Counted from the first letter of the stretch, positions 12,730 through 23,387 are shown. The stretch: DNA of 64,000 bases from Tetragonia tetragonoides (GCA_038025085.1 CM076144.1:45238001-45302000), one strand, 5' to 3'. Notes: generated from the sequence alone by a model not told the origin. Made by a program: numbers and translations.

Positions 12730-12829
12730 AGGGAGAGAGCGGGGGAGGGGATGGCGACGCCGGCGACCACCTAGGCGACGGCATGGTGGCGCGCCAGTGG
12801 CGCGGTGGTCGTTGCCCGCGAAAATAAAG

Positions 12830-12832
<3 letters not shown>

Positions 12833-12907
<75 letters not shown>
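12833..12907. repeat. (GA)n microsatellite, second tract
   Basis: 75 bp of GA repeat, separated from the first tract by about 110 bp of GC-rich unique sequence. Confidence 0.97.
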
Positions 12908-12910
<3 letters not shown>

Positions 12911-13125
12911 CGAGGGAGAGAGAGAGAGAAAGAGAGAGAAGGGGGGCTCACCGGCGGCTGGCCTAGTGGGTTGGCGACTGGCCTGGTGGTCCGGCGACTG
13001 GCAGCTGAGCAGGAGGAGAGAGAAAGCCGGTTGAGGGAGAGAGAGAGGAGAGAGTGACGTGAGGAAGAGAGAGAATTTGTGAGAGTTGGTTCAGTTTTGC
13101 AAACTGATGAATTTCCTCACATTAA

Positions 13126-13134
13126 GCTTATATA
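13126..13134 (-). promoter_or_regulatory. TATA box, minus strand
   Basis: Minus strand TATATAAGC, followed leftwards by a CT-rich untranslated-leader-like sequence. It lies only about 35 bp from the Tat2 target duplication. Confidence 0.5.
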
Positions 13135-13162
13135 GGCTCTCCAGTCAACCAAAGTCAATACT

Positions 13163-13167
13163 ATTAG
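13163..13167. repeat. Target site duplication of Tat2, left copy
   Basis: ATTAG immediately before the TG of the left LTR; identical to 30615-30619. Confidence 0.9.
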
Positions 13168-14167
13168 TGTAAGAACCCTCGCCTTTCCGGCGCTAATTGA
13201 GATATTTAGTTGGAATTAATGGTTCTTAAACAATACGTCATATGCAATTTAAATTAATTATAGGGAATAACAATTTGCAAATAATGAAGCAGCCACCAAT
13301 TTTTAAAGAAACAATTGGAAACCATCAAAAAGTGCACCCAATTCCTATTGGGAATTGACTCATACCAATGGGGCTAAATATTGAGCTGGGGGGTGTAGGT
13401 ACGAAATAAACAAAACGAATCTCATCTAAATCGCCCGAATAAACAACCTCTACTAAGCCTATCCATGTCAAATATTTATTTATGCTATATGGTTCCACAT
13501 AAATCCGGTCGTCCAAGATCCTATTTTTACTAGGCGGGTTAAAGACAACCAAATTACCTATGTTATCACTTTGCACAATTTATATCCAATTTACATGCAT
13601 ACTATTATCAGGCATAAACAAGAGATAAGAGCAATAATTTAACGCTCCAACCTACCACACTTTGCTAAACGTGCCAAGCATTGCATATGCACATTAATAA
13701 ATTTGGTAGTAACTTCAAAGGGAGAACAATGCAAAAATATCAACTTTATGCTAAAATAAAACCCTAGGAGGTTGCTACATGCATGCACAAACTATAAAAA
13801 GATGCAAACTTGTATAAACAAATAAAAAGATGCAAACTTTAAATAAACTAATCATGCATAATTATTTACAAGGATCCAAACATGCAAATTTATTCAACCA
13901 TAATCAAAAGCTAAATAAAACATGATTATAAACAATAAATAAGAGATTTAATAAAGAATTTAGGCCCTCGGGATGGTTAACCTGGACGTTCTATTCGAAC
14001 GGGACTAGTAGAATTGGAATTGCTCTTCAATCTTGCGTGCTAGGTTGGGTGTAATGGCTTGCTTGAGTCTTCAAAATCTGAATTCTCTATGATTTAGGGA
14101 AATTTGTGCTCTCAATGCTCTCAAAATTATAAACTGACCAACCTCTCTCAAAAGAGGGTGAAAGGGA

Positions 14168-14177
14168 GTATTTATAG
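14168..14177 (-). promoter_or_regulatory. TATA box in Tat2 3' LTR
   Basis: Minus strand CTATAAATAC, downstream (in element orientation) of the GC-rich island. Confidence 0.6.
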
Positions 14178-14249
14178 AGTTAGGGGACGGAATTAAGGGC
14201 TTAGGCTTGGAAACCCGTCGCCAAAACTCGGCCCAGCCAAAAAACAGGC

Positions 14250-14425
14250 TCAACGGCCACACGGAAGGCAGCTAGAGCCAGCGGCTGCCGCTGAAGCTCA
14301 GCGGCAGTGCCTCTGGGGCTCTGCGGCCTGCCGCTGGGCCCAGTGGCTGCTCTGAGGGCCCCAGATGTCACGCGTGTGCCGCAGGACTATCAGCTTCAGC
14401 CGCTGGGCTCAGAGGCGCTCGCATG
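14250..14425 (-). promoter_or_regulatory. GC-rich CAGCGGC/GCCGCTG island upstream of the LTR TATA box
   Basis: Dense GCCGCTG, CAGCGGC and near variants (for example GCGGCTGCCGCTG) in otherwise AT-rich LTR sequence. It sits about 75-250 bp upstream of the LTR TATA box. The same type of island precedes both cargo promoters (15300-15490, 19000-19195). Confidence 0.5.
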
Positions 14426-14733
14426 TCTAGGGTTTTGGACTTTTTGTGCTCATTAAATTACGAAATTGCCCTTGGGCGGACCCAGGGGGTCGGGATTGAG
14501 CGGTTTTGACCCAAATCTTCGAGACGCGATATCTCTTGATCCGGGAACCTGATTGAGGCATGGTCAAAGGCGTTGGAATCCTTATAACAAGGGTTAGCCA
14601 AAGACTGAGGTTTCAAGAAATTTGGTCTAGATTTCCGAGCAATGTCCTTTTCTACTTACGTCCATGTTAATCCATTACCATCATCATCGGGCGTTGCGGT
14701 GCCAGGGGATGAGAACCGATTAGGGTGTCTACA

Positions 14734-14747
14734 AAAGCCCCCACTTT
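14734..14747 (-). other. Polypurine tract of Tat2
   Basis: Minus strand AAAGTGGGGGCTTT directly abuts the 3' LTR start TGTAGACACC. This is the usual primer site for plus-strand DNA synthesis. Confidence 0.8.
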
Positions 14748-14878
14748 GGCCGAGCTTGTGAAAGCGAAGGTCAAAGTATTTGCTAAAAATGCCTGCAGTG
14801 TTTTTTTTAAAATGCTTTATGTTAGAAAAAAGATAGAAAGGTAGATCCCGACCGCTTGTGGTCAGGGTTACCTCCTTC

Positions 14879-15076
14879 GCGGGTACCAACGTGACGCTAA
14901 TTTTAATAGCCTCGACGTCAAAGAGCGTTGCCTAGCTCTGCTTTGCGGGTGACAATGTGACGCTAATTTTAATAGCCTCAACATCGAAGAGCGTTGCGTA
15001 GCTTTGCTTTGCGGGTGTCAACGTGACGCTAATTTTAATAGCCTCAACATCGAAGAGCGTTGCGTAGCTCTGCTTC
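14879..15076. repeat. Three 66-bp tandem repeats inside Tat2
   Basis: Units begin GCGGGT at 14879, 14945 and 15011, each containing GTGACGCTAATTTTAATAGC, and differ at few positions. They lie between the PPT and the first cargo promoter. Confidence 0.9.
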
Positions 15077-15095
15077 AGTAATGCTTGTGTATTGG

Positions 15096-15180
15096 AAAAT
15101 TGTGCCTGCAAAAATTAGATAAAGTGCTTGTGCCTGCGAAAACTATATTAAATGCCTGTGCCTGCGAAAATAGATAATAC
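15096..15180. repeat. Short repeats of GTGCCTGCGAAAA
   Basis: Three imperfect copies of a roughly 28-bp unit containing GTGCCTGC(G/A)AAAA directly follow the 66-bp array. Confidence 0.7.
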
Positions 15181-15299
15181 CGGGTCCCTCGGATAGGAAA
15201 CCGTATTGTGAGGGCAAATGAGTCATTTTAGGTGACATGCCCGTATCTGCCGGACTTCTAACGGTCTAGAAATGCAATCCCGCGCAGAATTTGAACTTG

Positions 15300-15490
15300 C
15301 GGGCCCGCCCCGTGAGAGGTGGAAGAGAAATCGGGTTCAGCGGCCATGCGCAGGGCCGCTGAGGGCTGGGCGGCCTTATTGAGCCCGCTCAGCGGCTCAG
15401 TTGTCCGTGCGTGGGTGCTGAGGGTAACCTCCAGGGCCAGCAGTTAGGCCTCTGAGCCTGGGCGGCCCTGAACGGGGCCGCTAGGCCGGT
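15300..15490 (+). promoter_or_regulatory. GC-rich island upstream of cargo gene A
   Basis: Contains TTCAGCGGCC, GGGCCGCTGAGG, CTCAGCGGCTC and GGGGCCGCTAGGC, ending about 20 bp before the TATA-like TTATTTAAGG. It shares GGGGCCGCTAGG exactly with the island before cargo gene B. Confidence 0.5.
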
Positions 15491-15510
15491 TCAGAGGCAC
15501 GGTTGGGGAT

Positions 15511-15520
15511 TTATTTAAGG
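15511..15520 (+). promoter_or_regulatory. TATA-like box of cargo gene A
   Basis: TTATTTAAGG, followed by a CT-rich leader (GACTCTCTCTCTCTACC near 15560), which is typical of plant 5' UTRs. Confidence 0.45.
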
Positions 15521-15777
15521 GAGAGCCGAATTTTGGGCCATTTCTTCCCCAAAATTTCGAGACTCTCTCTCTCTACCTCCATTGTTGCTCAATCTTCAAA
15601 TGTTGCTCAAATTTGTTCCTATTTGCTTGCATCTGCTTGCTTTTGCATAATCTTTGCATAATTTGAAGTTCACTTGTGATTTCTCACAAATTTGTGGTGA
15701 ATTTGAGAGTGGGTTTTTGAAACCCTTGGAGAGAGAAAATCCAAATTTCTCCATTTTTGCTTGTTCATCCTTATTGT

Positions 15778-18547
15778 ATGTCTCCAAAATTGGCAAGGAA
15801 GAGGAGTAGGAGGGCCAAGGTGCGAGGAGGTCGAGGAGATCGACGTTTTTACCAAGGCTTTTCCATCTCATGTGAAGCCTTCAAAGAGGAAGCCCAATGT
15901 GGCTTTTCCTCAAGATCGATATACCCAGTCGGATAGGATGCCCGACATTGTTTGGGATCGATCGGAGTTGCTTTTCCGGCCGGCGACTCATTTTAGCTCT
16001 TGGGCTTCCAAGTTCGTGGTAAGCTCAAACTTTGAATTCATAGTTTTTATGCATTGAATTTAAGTTTATGCGCTTTTTTCTTGAATAGAATTTGTGTAGA
16101 GATTGTATGCAATTGTCAAGCTTGTAGCGCATGTGATCTTGCGTGACTTGAACGAACTTAGAAACATGCCTAGGATTGAACATTTGATTGAAATGTGAAC
16201 CTAGGAGGTTGCAAACTTGATCATAGGAACCTGATGGGAATTTGAAGGCCCATGGAAACTATAGCTCTTCAGTGAGGCTTTATAAAATCTTGTCCAAAGG
16301 GGTGCAGGATGCGGTTTTGAATGCGGGGTTTGGGCCCCTTTTGAAAGCAGCGGATTCGGTTGAGCGAGTCAAGAGATGTATTGTCCGTTTGTCTTTGAAG
16401 CGTTTTTGGGACACTACCAATACGTTCCATTTCCCTAATGGAGAGATGATAATCACTCCGTCGGAGTTTGCTATGTTGACCGGGGTACCTTGCGTGGGTA
16501 CGCCCATCGTCAACGACGTTTCCATTTGGAAGCGTAAGACGGAGATGGTGGAGCTTTTTGGTCCCTGGGGGAACACTTGGGGTTACCATTACCGTTCCTA
16601 TAGCAAGCTCTTTAATGCTTTGAAGGACCCGAGGTATAAGAGAAATACCTCGGTGGAGCAAAAGGCGAGGATGTTTATCGCATACCTCCTTTCCACCACT
16701 ATCTTTAGTGATAAGGGGGAGCGTATTCATGCTATTTACCTCCCGAGCTTGCTGGACTGGGAGAGAGTGAGAGAGTACAAATGGGGGTTGCCGGGCTTCG
16801 CCAACCTCTTGAGATGTATGCGGTTTGCTTGCCGTGTGAACAATGAGGGGTACAAGCAGTCGACTCTTCCTCCCGTGACCTTATGCGGCTTTTGGAAGGT
16901 GTTGCAGGTGCATTTGCTTTTTGTGTTTGCTTTTCGTGGTTTGCATGATTTAAGTGTGCGGTGCTTAATTTCATGTTTTGATGTAGCCTTGGTTTCTTGA
17001 GCATTTTCCAGACATGGCGCCTACGGGCTGGGAGTTAGACTTCCCGGTTTGTAGGGCATGGCGTCATAGGGGTCCTGTGCCTCTGCAGACTCTCCAGCAG
17101 TATAGGGAGGCACTCTTGCGCTTCGCCTGGCACAAGGTAACGTAATTTTTGCTCTTTGTTGCATGGATTATATTTCTTGGTGTGGAAATATCTTATGTTG
17201 CACGTGTGTGTAGATTGACTACTTCCCATGGGCGAAGTATCATGGGTTGGCCTCGGATGCTATCCTAGCATCTAGGGCGGTGGACCGTCAGAGGATCCTG
17301 ATTGCGGGACCGTTCTCTTTTGAGTGGTATCAAGGAGAGCGGATCTTCCGTCAGGTTTATCCTGACTTGGCGGGCCCGAGGATTCCCTCGGATCCTCCCT
17401 CGACCATGTTCTTGGTGAGGTGCTTGTCTCGCGAGCAGGTTGCGAAGGCCATGGTGGGCTCGGATGCTATGCGGTATTTGAGAGAGCCGGCTGAGGACCT
17501 TGCAGGGCACTATAAGCAGTTCCGTCGTGATCGCCTCATGCCTTCGTTTGTGGGTTTGAAGGTAAGAATTTAATGCTCGATATTCTATGCCTTTCCTATC
17601 TTGTGGGTTGCTAACTTACTTTGCTTTGTAGGAGCCTCGGGTTGACGACCTCGATGTGGATGTCCCGGACATGCGGGTTCGAGGTCGGGACTATGGCGGG
17701 AAGGAGTGATGGGGGGAAGTCCCCATGACGGAGGACCTTGATGAGGACATCCAGGGCCTTCCTCTTCCAGTTGGGCATCCAGGGGTAAGTTCGTAATTTT
17801 ACCGACGCGCGCGATACTATACCGTTTTGTATGCTTGTACTGACTTTTCTTTGTGTAGCTTGATCGTGAGCAAACCGGGAAGGTCTTCAAGATGATGCAT
17901 GCCATGAAGTTCTGGATATCCCGGGCTCTTTCAAAGGGTACTTGCTCAAGAGCTGACTTGGACAAGGTAAACTTGATTTTGAATTTTCAAAGTTACATGC
18001 TTTGAGAAATGTATTTTATGTATTTTGGTGGGCTGCAGGTTAAGTACCGTCAACCCCTTCCTCGTCGATTACAACAGGTATTATTGTCGGATGATGAGGT
18101 CGTGAGCTCTCCTAAGCGTAGCCCTTCGCGCGAGAGGAGCCCTCGGAGGGAGAGTCCTAGGAGAGAGGGGGTGCCTGTACATCGGACGGACCGTCCTGGT
18201 GGGAGTAGGATGACTCCATTTGTGGAGCCTACTCCTATGCCTATGCCGATGTATCCTTCTTATCCCGGGTATGCTGGGTATCCTTCTTATGGCGGTCTTT
18301 ACTACCAGCCTCTGGTTCCTGCTCCTATGATGCCTACCATGCCTCCTCGTTCTTCGTGGGGGAATGATTCGAGCTATACCGGGGAGCGTGTTCATACCCG
18401 GAGCCTGCCCGACATTCTTCTTTTGACCCTAGCCAGATTGTGGCGTCGATCTTTTGTGACGAGCCGCGGAGGTCGGAGGACCACTTTGAGGTGCCCCGTA
18501 CGGATGTTGGTGCGGGTGTTGATTTTTATGATAATGTATTTGTGTGA
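15778..18547 (+). pseudogene. Tat2 antisense cargo gene A: plant-mobile-domain-like protein, seven exons, broken
   Basis: In-phase exons: 15778-16018, 16248-16907, 16987-17136, 17214-17561, 17632-17784, 17859-17966 and 18039-18547, all with GT-AG junctions in phase 0. Exon 2 opens like plant mobile domain (PMD, PF10536) proteins: RCIVRLSLKRFWDTTNTFHF, then TPSEFAMLTGVPCVG. Exon 3 continues PWFLEHFPDMAP and exon 4 SFEWYQGERIFRQVYPDL, the usual order in this superfamily. The last exon has an Arg-Ser stretch (SPKRSPSRERSPRR) and a Gly/Pro/Tyr-rich tract. Breaks: a frameshift in exon 1 near 15870, an in-frame TGA at 17707-17709, and a frameshift near 18400, after which DPSQIVASIFCDEPR continues to the TGA at 18545. 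PMD proteins of the host (MAIN/MAIL1) act in silencing; function of element-borne copies is unknown. Confidence 0.75.
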
Positions 18548-18999
18548 ATTACATTTTGAACACTTGTTTTGAACAAACATTCGGACTTTGCTTGTAAATA
18601 TTGCTTATATATTGGTCCCTGCATATAATTAGGCTAATGCAAATGCACAAGTAGTCAAGCAAAAGCGCAAGTAATAGCCATTTAGCAAAAAATTGGTAAA
18701 ACCAAAAGGTTAGAAATTGGGTGTACCCTATCCCCCCTAAAAAAATGAAAAAAGGAAAAGCGGTGAAAAGATGAAATGGAAATAATAAGTAAAAAGGGAT
18801 GAATAAAAAATAGATATAAAGAAGAACAGATGATAATCATCCAAAAAGAAATAAAAAAATTGTGGAGTTTCCATAAATAATAAGGAAATAGTACAAAATA
18901 GAAATAATAGGAAAATAGGAAATAGAGCCAAATTGGAGTCCAAATCGGTTAAGGAAACTGTCCAAAATTCGGAGAAAAAGGGTCTTGTCTCGAGAAATA
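18548..18999. other. Spacer between cargo genes A and B
   Basis: AT-rich, no supportable ORF. It holds the presumed 3' end of gene A and leads into the GC island of gene B. Confidence 0.5.
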
Positions 19000-19195
19000 G
19001 CCCGGCGGCCGAAGGGAGGCGTCCAGCGGCACACGCGAAGCAGCAGTGGCGAAAATAGGGGCCGCTAGGCTCCAGCGGCTGGCCGCCGAGGCTCCGCAGC
19101 CGGCCGTTGAAGCTCAGTGGCTGGGCCGCTGGGCCTGGGCTGCTCTATCGGGGCCGCTAGGTCTCCAGCCGCTGTCCCAGGGGCCGCTGAAGCCC
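19000..19195 (+). promoter_or_regulatory. GC-rich island upstream of cargo gene B
   Basis: Repeats of GGGGCCGCTAGG (twice), CTCCAGCGGCTGG, GGGCCGCTGGGCC, CAGCCGCTG and GGGGCCGCTGAAG. It ends about 45 bp before the TATA box at 19241. Confidence 0.55.
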
Positions 19196-19240
19196 CTTTT
19201 TGACGAGTTGCCTTATTTTTCGTCTTTTTCGTGCGAGCCC

Positions 19241-19248
19241 TATATAAG
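19241..19248 (+). promoter_or_regulatory. TATA box of cargo gene B
   Basis: TATATAAG, 106 bp upstream of the ATG at 19347. Confidence 0.65.
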
Positions 19249-19346
19249 CCTTGGGTTAGTCCGGTTTTGGGATATGACCTTCATAATTTACTAGCAATAG
19301 AGAGCTTTTAGAGAGAGAAATCTCCTAATTAAAATAGATTTCAGCC

Positions 19347-20898
19347 ATGACAAGTTTCGATGTTAAGTTTGAAAAGTGGTTACAATCCATGACCCCCGAA
19401 GAGAGGATGAGACTTGTGCCTTTCCACTTGAATACTCTCTTCCACCTAAAGCAAGTTCAAATCGTTTGGAACCTTCTTGAGACCGCCGTTGAGTTTTGGG
19501 ATGACAAGCTCCATGTCTTTCGATTTGGGTACAATGAATTATGCCCCCTTCCTGAAGAATTTGCCGCCATCCTTGGGTTCCCTCATGATCAAACTCCCGC
19601 TACTCCATGGCTCGGGGCAAACCTTGAAGGTTACTATAAAAGGTATCTTTTCCTTTCAACAACACAAGCCTCCTCTGTTGCTAGGAGTGGTGATTTAGAC
19701 CTCAATGGTGTAATTGACATCTTCTTCCCCAAGGTAAGGGACAACCATGATGTGATGGGTGAGACGTATTGTAGACGTGCTTTTATCTTATGTCTCTTGC
19801 ATAGGTACCTCTTTGTTGGTGGAGGTAATAATGGCAAAACTTGTATGCTTAGAATTGTTGAACAAATCCAAAACGATTTTACCCCTATGTCTCTTGTTCT
19901 TGGTGAAACTTTAATTTGCTTGGACCGCAAGAAACAAGATCCGTCACCCGGTGGATGGACGGGAAGCCCTCTTCTCCTTCAAGTGAGTGTTTGAATAAAT
20001 TGCTTTTGATAAAGTTTGAATCTTTAATGGATATCTAACTTTTTGTGTTTTGCCTGGTTGTTGTTTTTTGTAGATATGGCTTCTTGAGCATATGTGCTTT
20101 ATTGAGAGGCCCGCTAATGCGCTCAAATATCAACCAAAGCAATTTTTGGCCTTCCGAAGGCTTTATTATGAATCCACTATTGATGAATGGTGTGGGTACC
20201 TTAAAGCATGTCCTTTCCTACGATGGACCGTCAAGTGGTGGGGCCTAAAATCCGCAATCAGATGTAGCAAGGAAACGGGATATTACCAAGTCCTTGGCCT
20301 TCATAACTTGACTTACATATTTCCTAGCCGTATCATGCGGCAATATGGGAAACGCCAAATTATCCCACAAAAGGATAGTGTTGCTCCTACTACGCGGGCT
20401 TTGACAATTAGCATGGTGAGATCATGGGAGTGTGCATGGGATCGTCGTCCTAAATGGACTATTCCTCATATCAAGGCCCCCACGGCCATATCTTCGGCCT
20501 ATGAAGCTTGGATGGATTGTAAGACCGCGGAGGGTCATCGTGCATGCAGGAAATCTGAACAAGGCGATCTTAAGGCCCAATTGGTCAAAGCTAGCTTAAG
20601 GCTCTCAAACCCTAATGACCTTAAAGGGAAAGGTAAGCAAAAGGGAGTTAAGCATGTGAGAGACATCCTCAATCCGAAGGCCAAGAAAGCTTTAGAAAAG
20701 ATTACTACCAAGCCGCAAGTGGAGCCCCAAATTCGGGCCAATGATCATGAGGCCTCCTCAAGCATTCCTCTAATGGAGTTAGAAAAAGAAGAGCCTTTAG
20801 TTCGAGAGAGGTGGGCTCCCAAGGAACGAGAAGCGGAAGTTCCAAAGGTGGATGAGCCCATGGAGGATGCGGTCCCTACTACCGAAGCTATGGAGTAG
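19347..20898 (+). CDS. Tat2 antisense cargo gene B: DUF7745/plant-mobile-domain-like protein, intact
   Basis: Two exons, 19347-19982 and 20074-20898, joined in phase 0 at CAA|GTGAGT...TTTGTAG|ATA, give an uninterrupted 486-residue protein. The first exon shows a PMD/DUF7745-type core: VEFWDDKLHVFRFGYNELCP, LPEEFAAILGFP, ending GGWTGSPLLLQ. The second begins IWLLEHMCFIERP and has the Trp-rich DEWCGYLKACPFLRW. The last 100 residues are charged and probably disordered (repeated Glu/Lys/Pro). The splice site lies directly before W(L/F)LEH, the same place and phase as the exon 2/3 junction of cargo gene A. The gene is convergent with integrase, about 415 bp apart. It is the only protein gene of Tat2 that I find fully open. 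DUF naming is from memory; function is unknown. Confidence 0.78.
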
Positions 20899-21313
20899 TC
20901 TATTAAGGAAATACTCTTTTGGAGCATGTCTAGCTTAGGATTGCCTTTTATTTTGCTTTAAATTCAATAAGGGTGATGTGCCCCCTTTTCAGATTTAGAT
21001 TTAATTTTTGCCTTGTTATTTGGGAATTGCCAAGTCTGTGTAATGGACTTTATTATTATTTATGGAGACATGCTCATTTTTGTTTAATATTGCAACTTGA
21101 TTTTTATTATACTTTTTTTTAACAACTTTTGAACGCGAAAATGATGAAGGGGTCGGGCCCAATTGCAATTGGGTTGTCCTACGTATCCTTTTAGGGGAAT
21201 CAGGCCGCTCGTAGTTCTTATCCGTGCGTTTTTTTAACATTAAATCCTTTTTTTTTTACGAGATTATATAGCCTTGTGTGGGCCTCTCGAAAGTGCTATA
21301 TTGGGTGTCTTGC
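20899..21313. other. Convergent terminator region between cargo B and pol of Tat2
   Basis: About 415 bp, T-rich, between two gene ends that face each other. Pol and cargo transcripts would overlap or terminate here. No ORF. Confidence 0.5.
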
Positions 21314-22407
21314 CTAAGCATAAAACCTCTTTAGTTGATCCATGTTTATCCATTGACTAAACTCAATCCCGTCCAAATCTGCCAATCTTGCAGCTCCACC
21401 TGTTAGGATCTTTGTAATGAGAAACGGACCCGACCATTTGGGTCTCAATTTGCCTCTTGGGTCAGTGACATTGGCCCTTGCCTCTTTAAGTACTAGATCT
21501 CCAACTTTGAAGTCTCTCATTTTGAGCCTTTGGTTAAAATGCTTTGTTAGTCTCCTTTGATAGATTCTTACATTGTGCAAAGCTTGCAACCTTTTTTCAT
21601 CTAGTAAGACTAATTGGTCATAGCGGGCTTGGACCCAATCCACTTCTGGAATTTGACTTTCCAAGACGATCCGTAGAGATGGGACCTCCAACTCAATTGG
21701 TAACACGGCTTCCATCCCATAGACCAGGGAGTATGGTGTTGCTCCTGTCGATGCGCGAACAGACGTCCTGTAACCCCAAAGTACGAATGGCAACTTGTCA
21801 GGCCAATCATGATAATTTTCGGACAATCTTTCGTTGATTTTCTTGATATTTTGTTAGCTGCTTCAACTACGCCGTTAGTTTGCGGTCTGTAGGGAGATGA
21901 CTTTCGATGCTGGATCTTAAGCTGGGTTAAGAGCTCAATTACCTCTTTCATGAAGTTTGACCCGTTATCACTAATGATTTCTTGGGGAACACCGTATCTA
22001 GATATGATGTTATTCTTGATGAATTTAACCACATGTTTTGCTTTGAGCTTCGTGTATGATTGCGCTTCAACCCATTTGGTGAAGTAGTCGATTGCTACTA
22101 GAATATATTCATGACCCCCTTTTTCTGTTGGGGTTATCTTGCCAATGATGTCTATTCCCCAAGCGGAGAAAGGCCAAGGCGAGGTGAAGGTATATAATGG
22201 ACTTGGTGGCAGGTGTTGTAGATTTGCATGTGTCTGACACTGTACGCACCTTTTGACAAATTCACAACAATCTTTTTCCATTGTCGTCCAATAATATCTA
22301 AGCCTTATTATCTTCCTAGATAGCATCATACTGTTCATGTGCGGTCCACAAACTCCTGCGTGTACATCTCTTAAGACCTTATGGGCCATCTCGGTGCCTA
22401 GACACAA
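21314..22407 (-). pseudogene. Tat2 integrase
   Basis: Minus strand. The zinc-binding region reads VHAGVCGPHMNSMM...CVQCQTH, so the H2C2 ligands are present. The core has WGIDIIG, ISDNGSNF and NGVVEAANK, so all three acidic residues are present. The C-terminal domain (GDLVLKEARANV, KWSGPFLI) ends at INMDQLKRFYA. One frameshift near 21840 separates the core (frame open 22407-21610) from the C-terminal half (frame open 21826-21314). It inserts the element DNA; broken only by this shift within the region seen. Confidence 0.88.
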
Positions 22408-22461
22408 GAGACTAATCCCGTTTGGGCTTTTCTTGTATATCTGACCTTGTACCTCTATGAA

Positions 22462-23295
22462 TTAGGTTGCGAGCCTTCTAAGCGCTTTTTGGGCTCTAAG
22501 ACTAGAATCAGAAAGGTAAAGCTGATAGACGAGTAGATTCTTTATATCGGTGTACCACTCGTCTTCTTCGCTATGGAACACTTCCAGAGCGTCGCAATAT
22601 GAAGGCTCGGATCTTCTTTGCACGCAAATGGGCATCACCCGAATGGTTTCTGGTATATTGATCATGCTTGCTAATTTGGCCAAGGCATATGCAAATTGAT
22701 TATCTTCTCGTGGAAGGTACGTAAAGTGTATTTGGTTGAAATACACTATGATCTTATCTAAATACTCCTAGTAGAGTGCCAAGGATTCGCTTTTGACTTT
22801 CCATACTTTGGAAATTTGGTTGATTATGAGGGATGAGTCTCCATAGACTCGAAGCGTCTTAATGCCAAGGCTTATGGCAGATTGCAATCCTATTATGCAA
22901 GCTTCGTACTCTGCGCCATTGTTGGTGACTTCGTGGTCTAATTTGACTGAAATAGGTATATGTGCACCGTCATGGGACACTATTAATACTCCTACTCCAA
23001 AACCCTTTTGGTTAGATGCTCCATCGAAATAGAGTTGCCAAGTCTCGATGTCTAAGGTCATAATCCCTTCGTCTGGGAAGTGGTATTCCTCTTTGCAATC
23101 GGGTTCGTGTATTGCCTGGTTGGCTAAGTACTCTGAGATAGCATGCCCTTTGATGGCTTTTTGGTGTTCAAATTTGAGGTTGAACTCTGACAGGAGGACG
23201 GTCCATCTGACTATTCTACCATTCAGTATGGGCTTTTCAAATATGTATTTTAAGGGATTTTCTCTCGATCTTATGTGGATCATATGTTGGAGCAT
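22462..23295 (-). pseudogene. Tat2 RNase H
   Basis: Minus strand. The RNase H core is visible: LYFDGASNQKGFGVG (first Asp), NNGAEYEACIIGL (Glu), LRVYGDSSLIINQ (Asp). It continues after an in-frame TAG near 22768 as TYLPREDNQFAYALAKLAS, the end of the domain. It removes the RNA template during reverse transcription. One stop breaks it. Confidence 0.85.
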
Positions 23296-23387
23296 GTAAT
23301 GTCGCAGCTTTTTGGTTGTTGCGACAAAGGCTAGGCATGTTTTTTTCAGTGACGAATAGCGGGTTTCGTATTCTAAAAACTTCTTGC

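Larger units (their letters stand above)
10810..13162 (-). repeat. LTR-like segment, minus strand, with its own TATA box
   Basis: The left edge reads TGTAACACCCCCGAATTTAC on the + strand, a kind of end often seen in plant gypsy LTRs; on the minus strand it would be a terminus ending GGTGTTACA. At the right end the minus strand reads AAGTCAACC-like sequence, then TATATAAGC, then a long CT-rich leader with two CT microsatellites, then GATTT/intron-like AT-rich sequence. This fits an LTR or another transcribed leader read leftwards. No second LTR, PBS or ORF was found, so it could be a solo LTR. The right boundary is hidden by the Tat2 insertion. Confidence 0.4.
13168..14733 (-). repeat. 3' LTR of Tat2
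   Basis: 1566 bp, TGTAAG...GTCTACA on the + strand. It holds a minus-strand TATA box and a GC-rich island (14250-14425). Compared with the other LTR it lacks a 60-bp tandem duplication and an approximately 31-bp insertion, but keeps an approximately 30-bp piece of the GC island that the other has lost. Confidence 0.95.

Noticed and set aside
12433..13057. ORFs of Ser-Leu and Arg-Glu repeats on both strands
   Set aside because: They are translations of the GA/CT microsatellites in a non-coding leader-like region.
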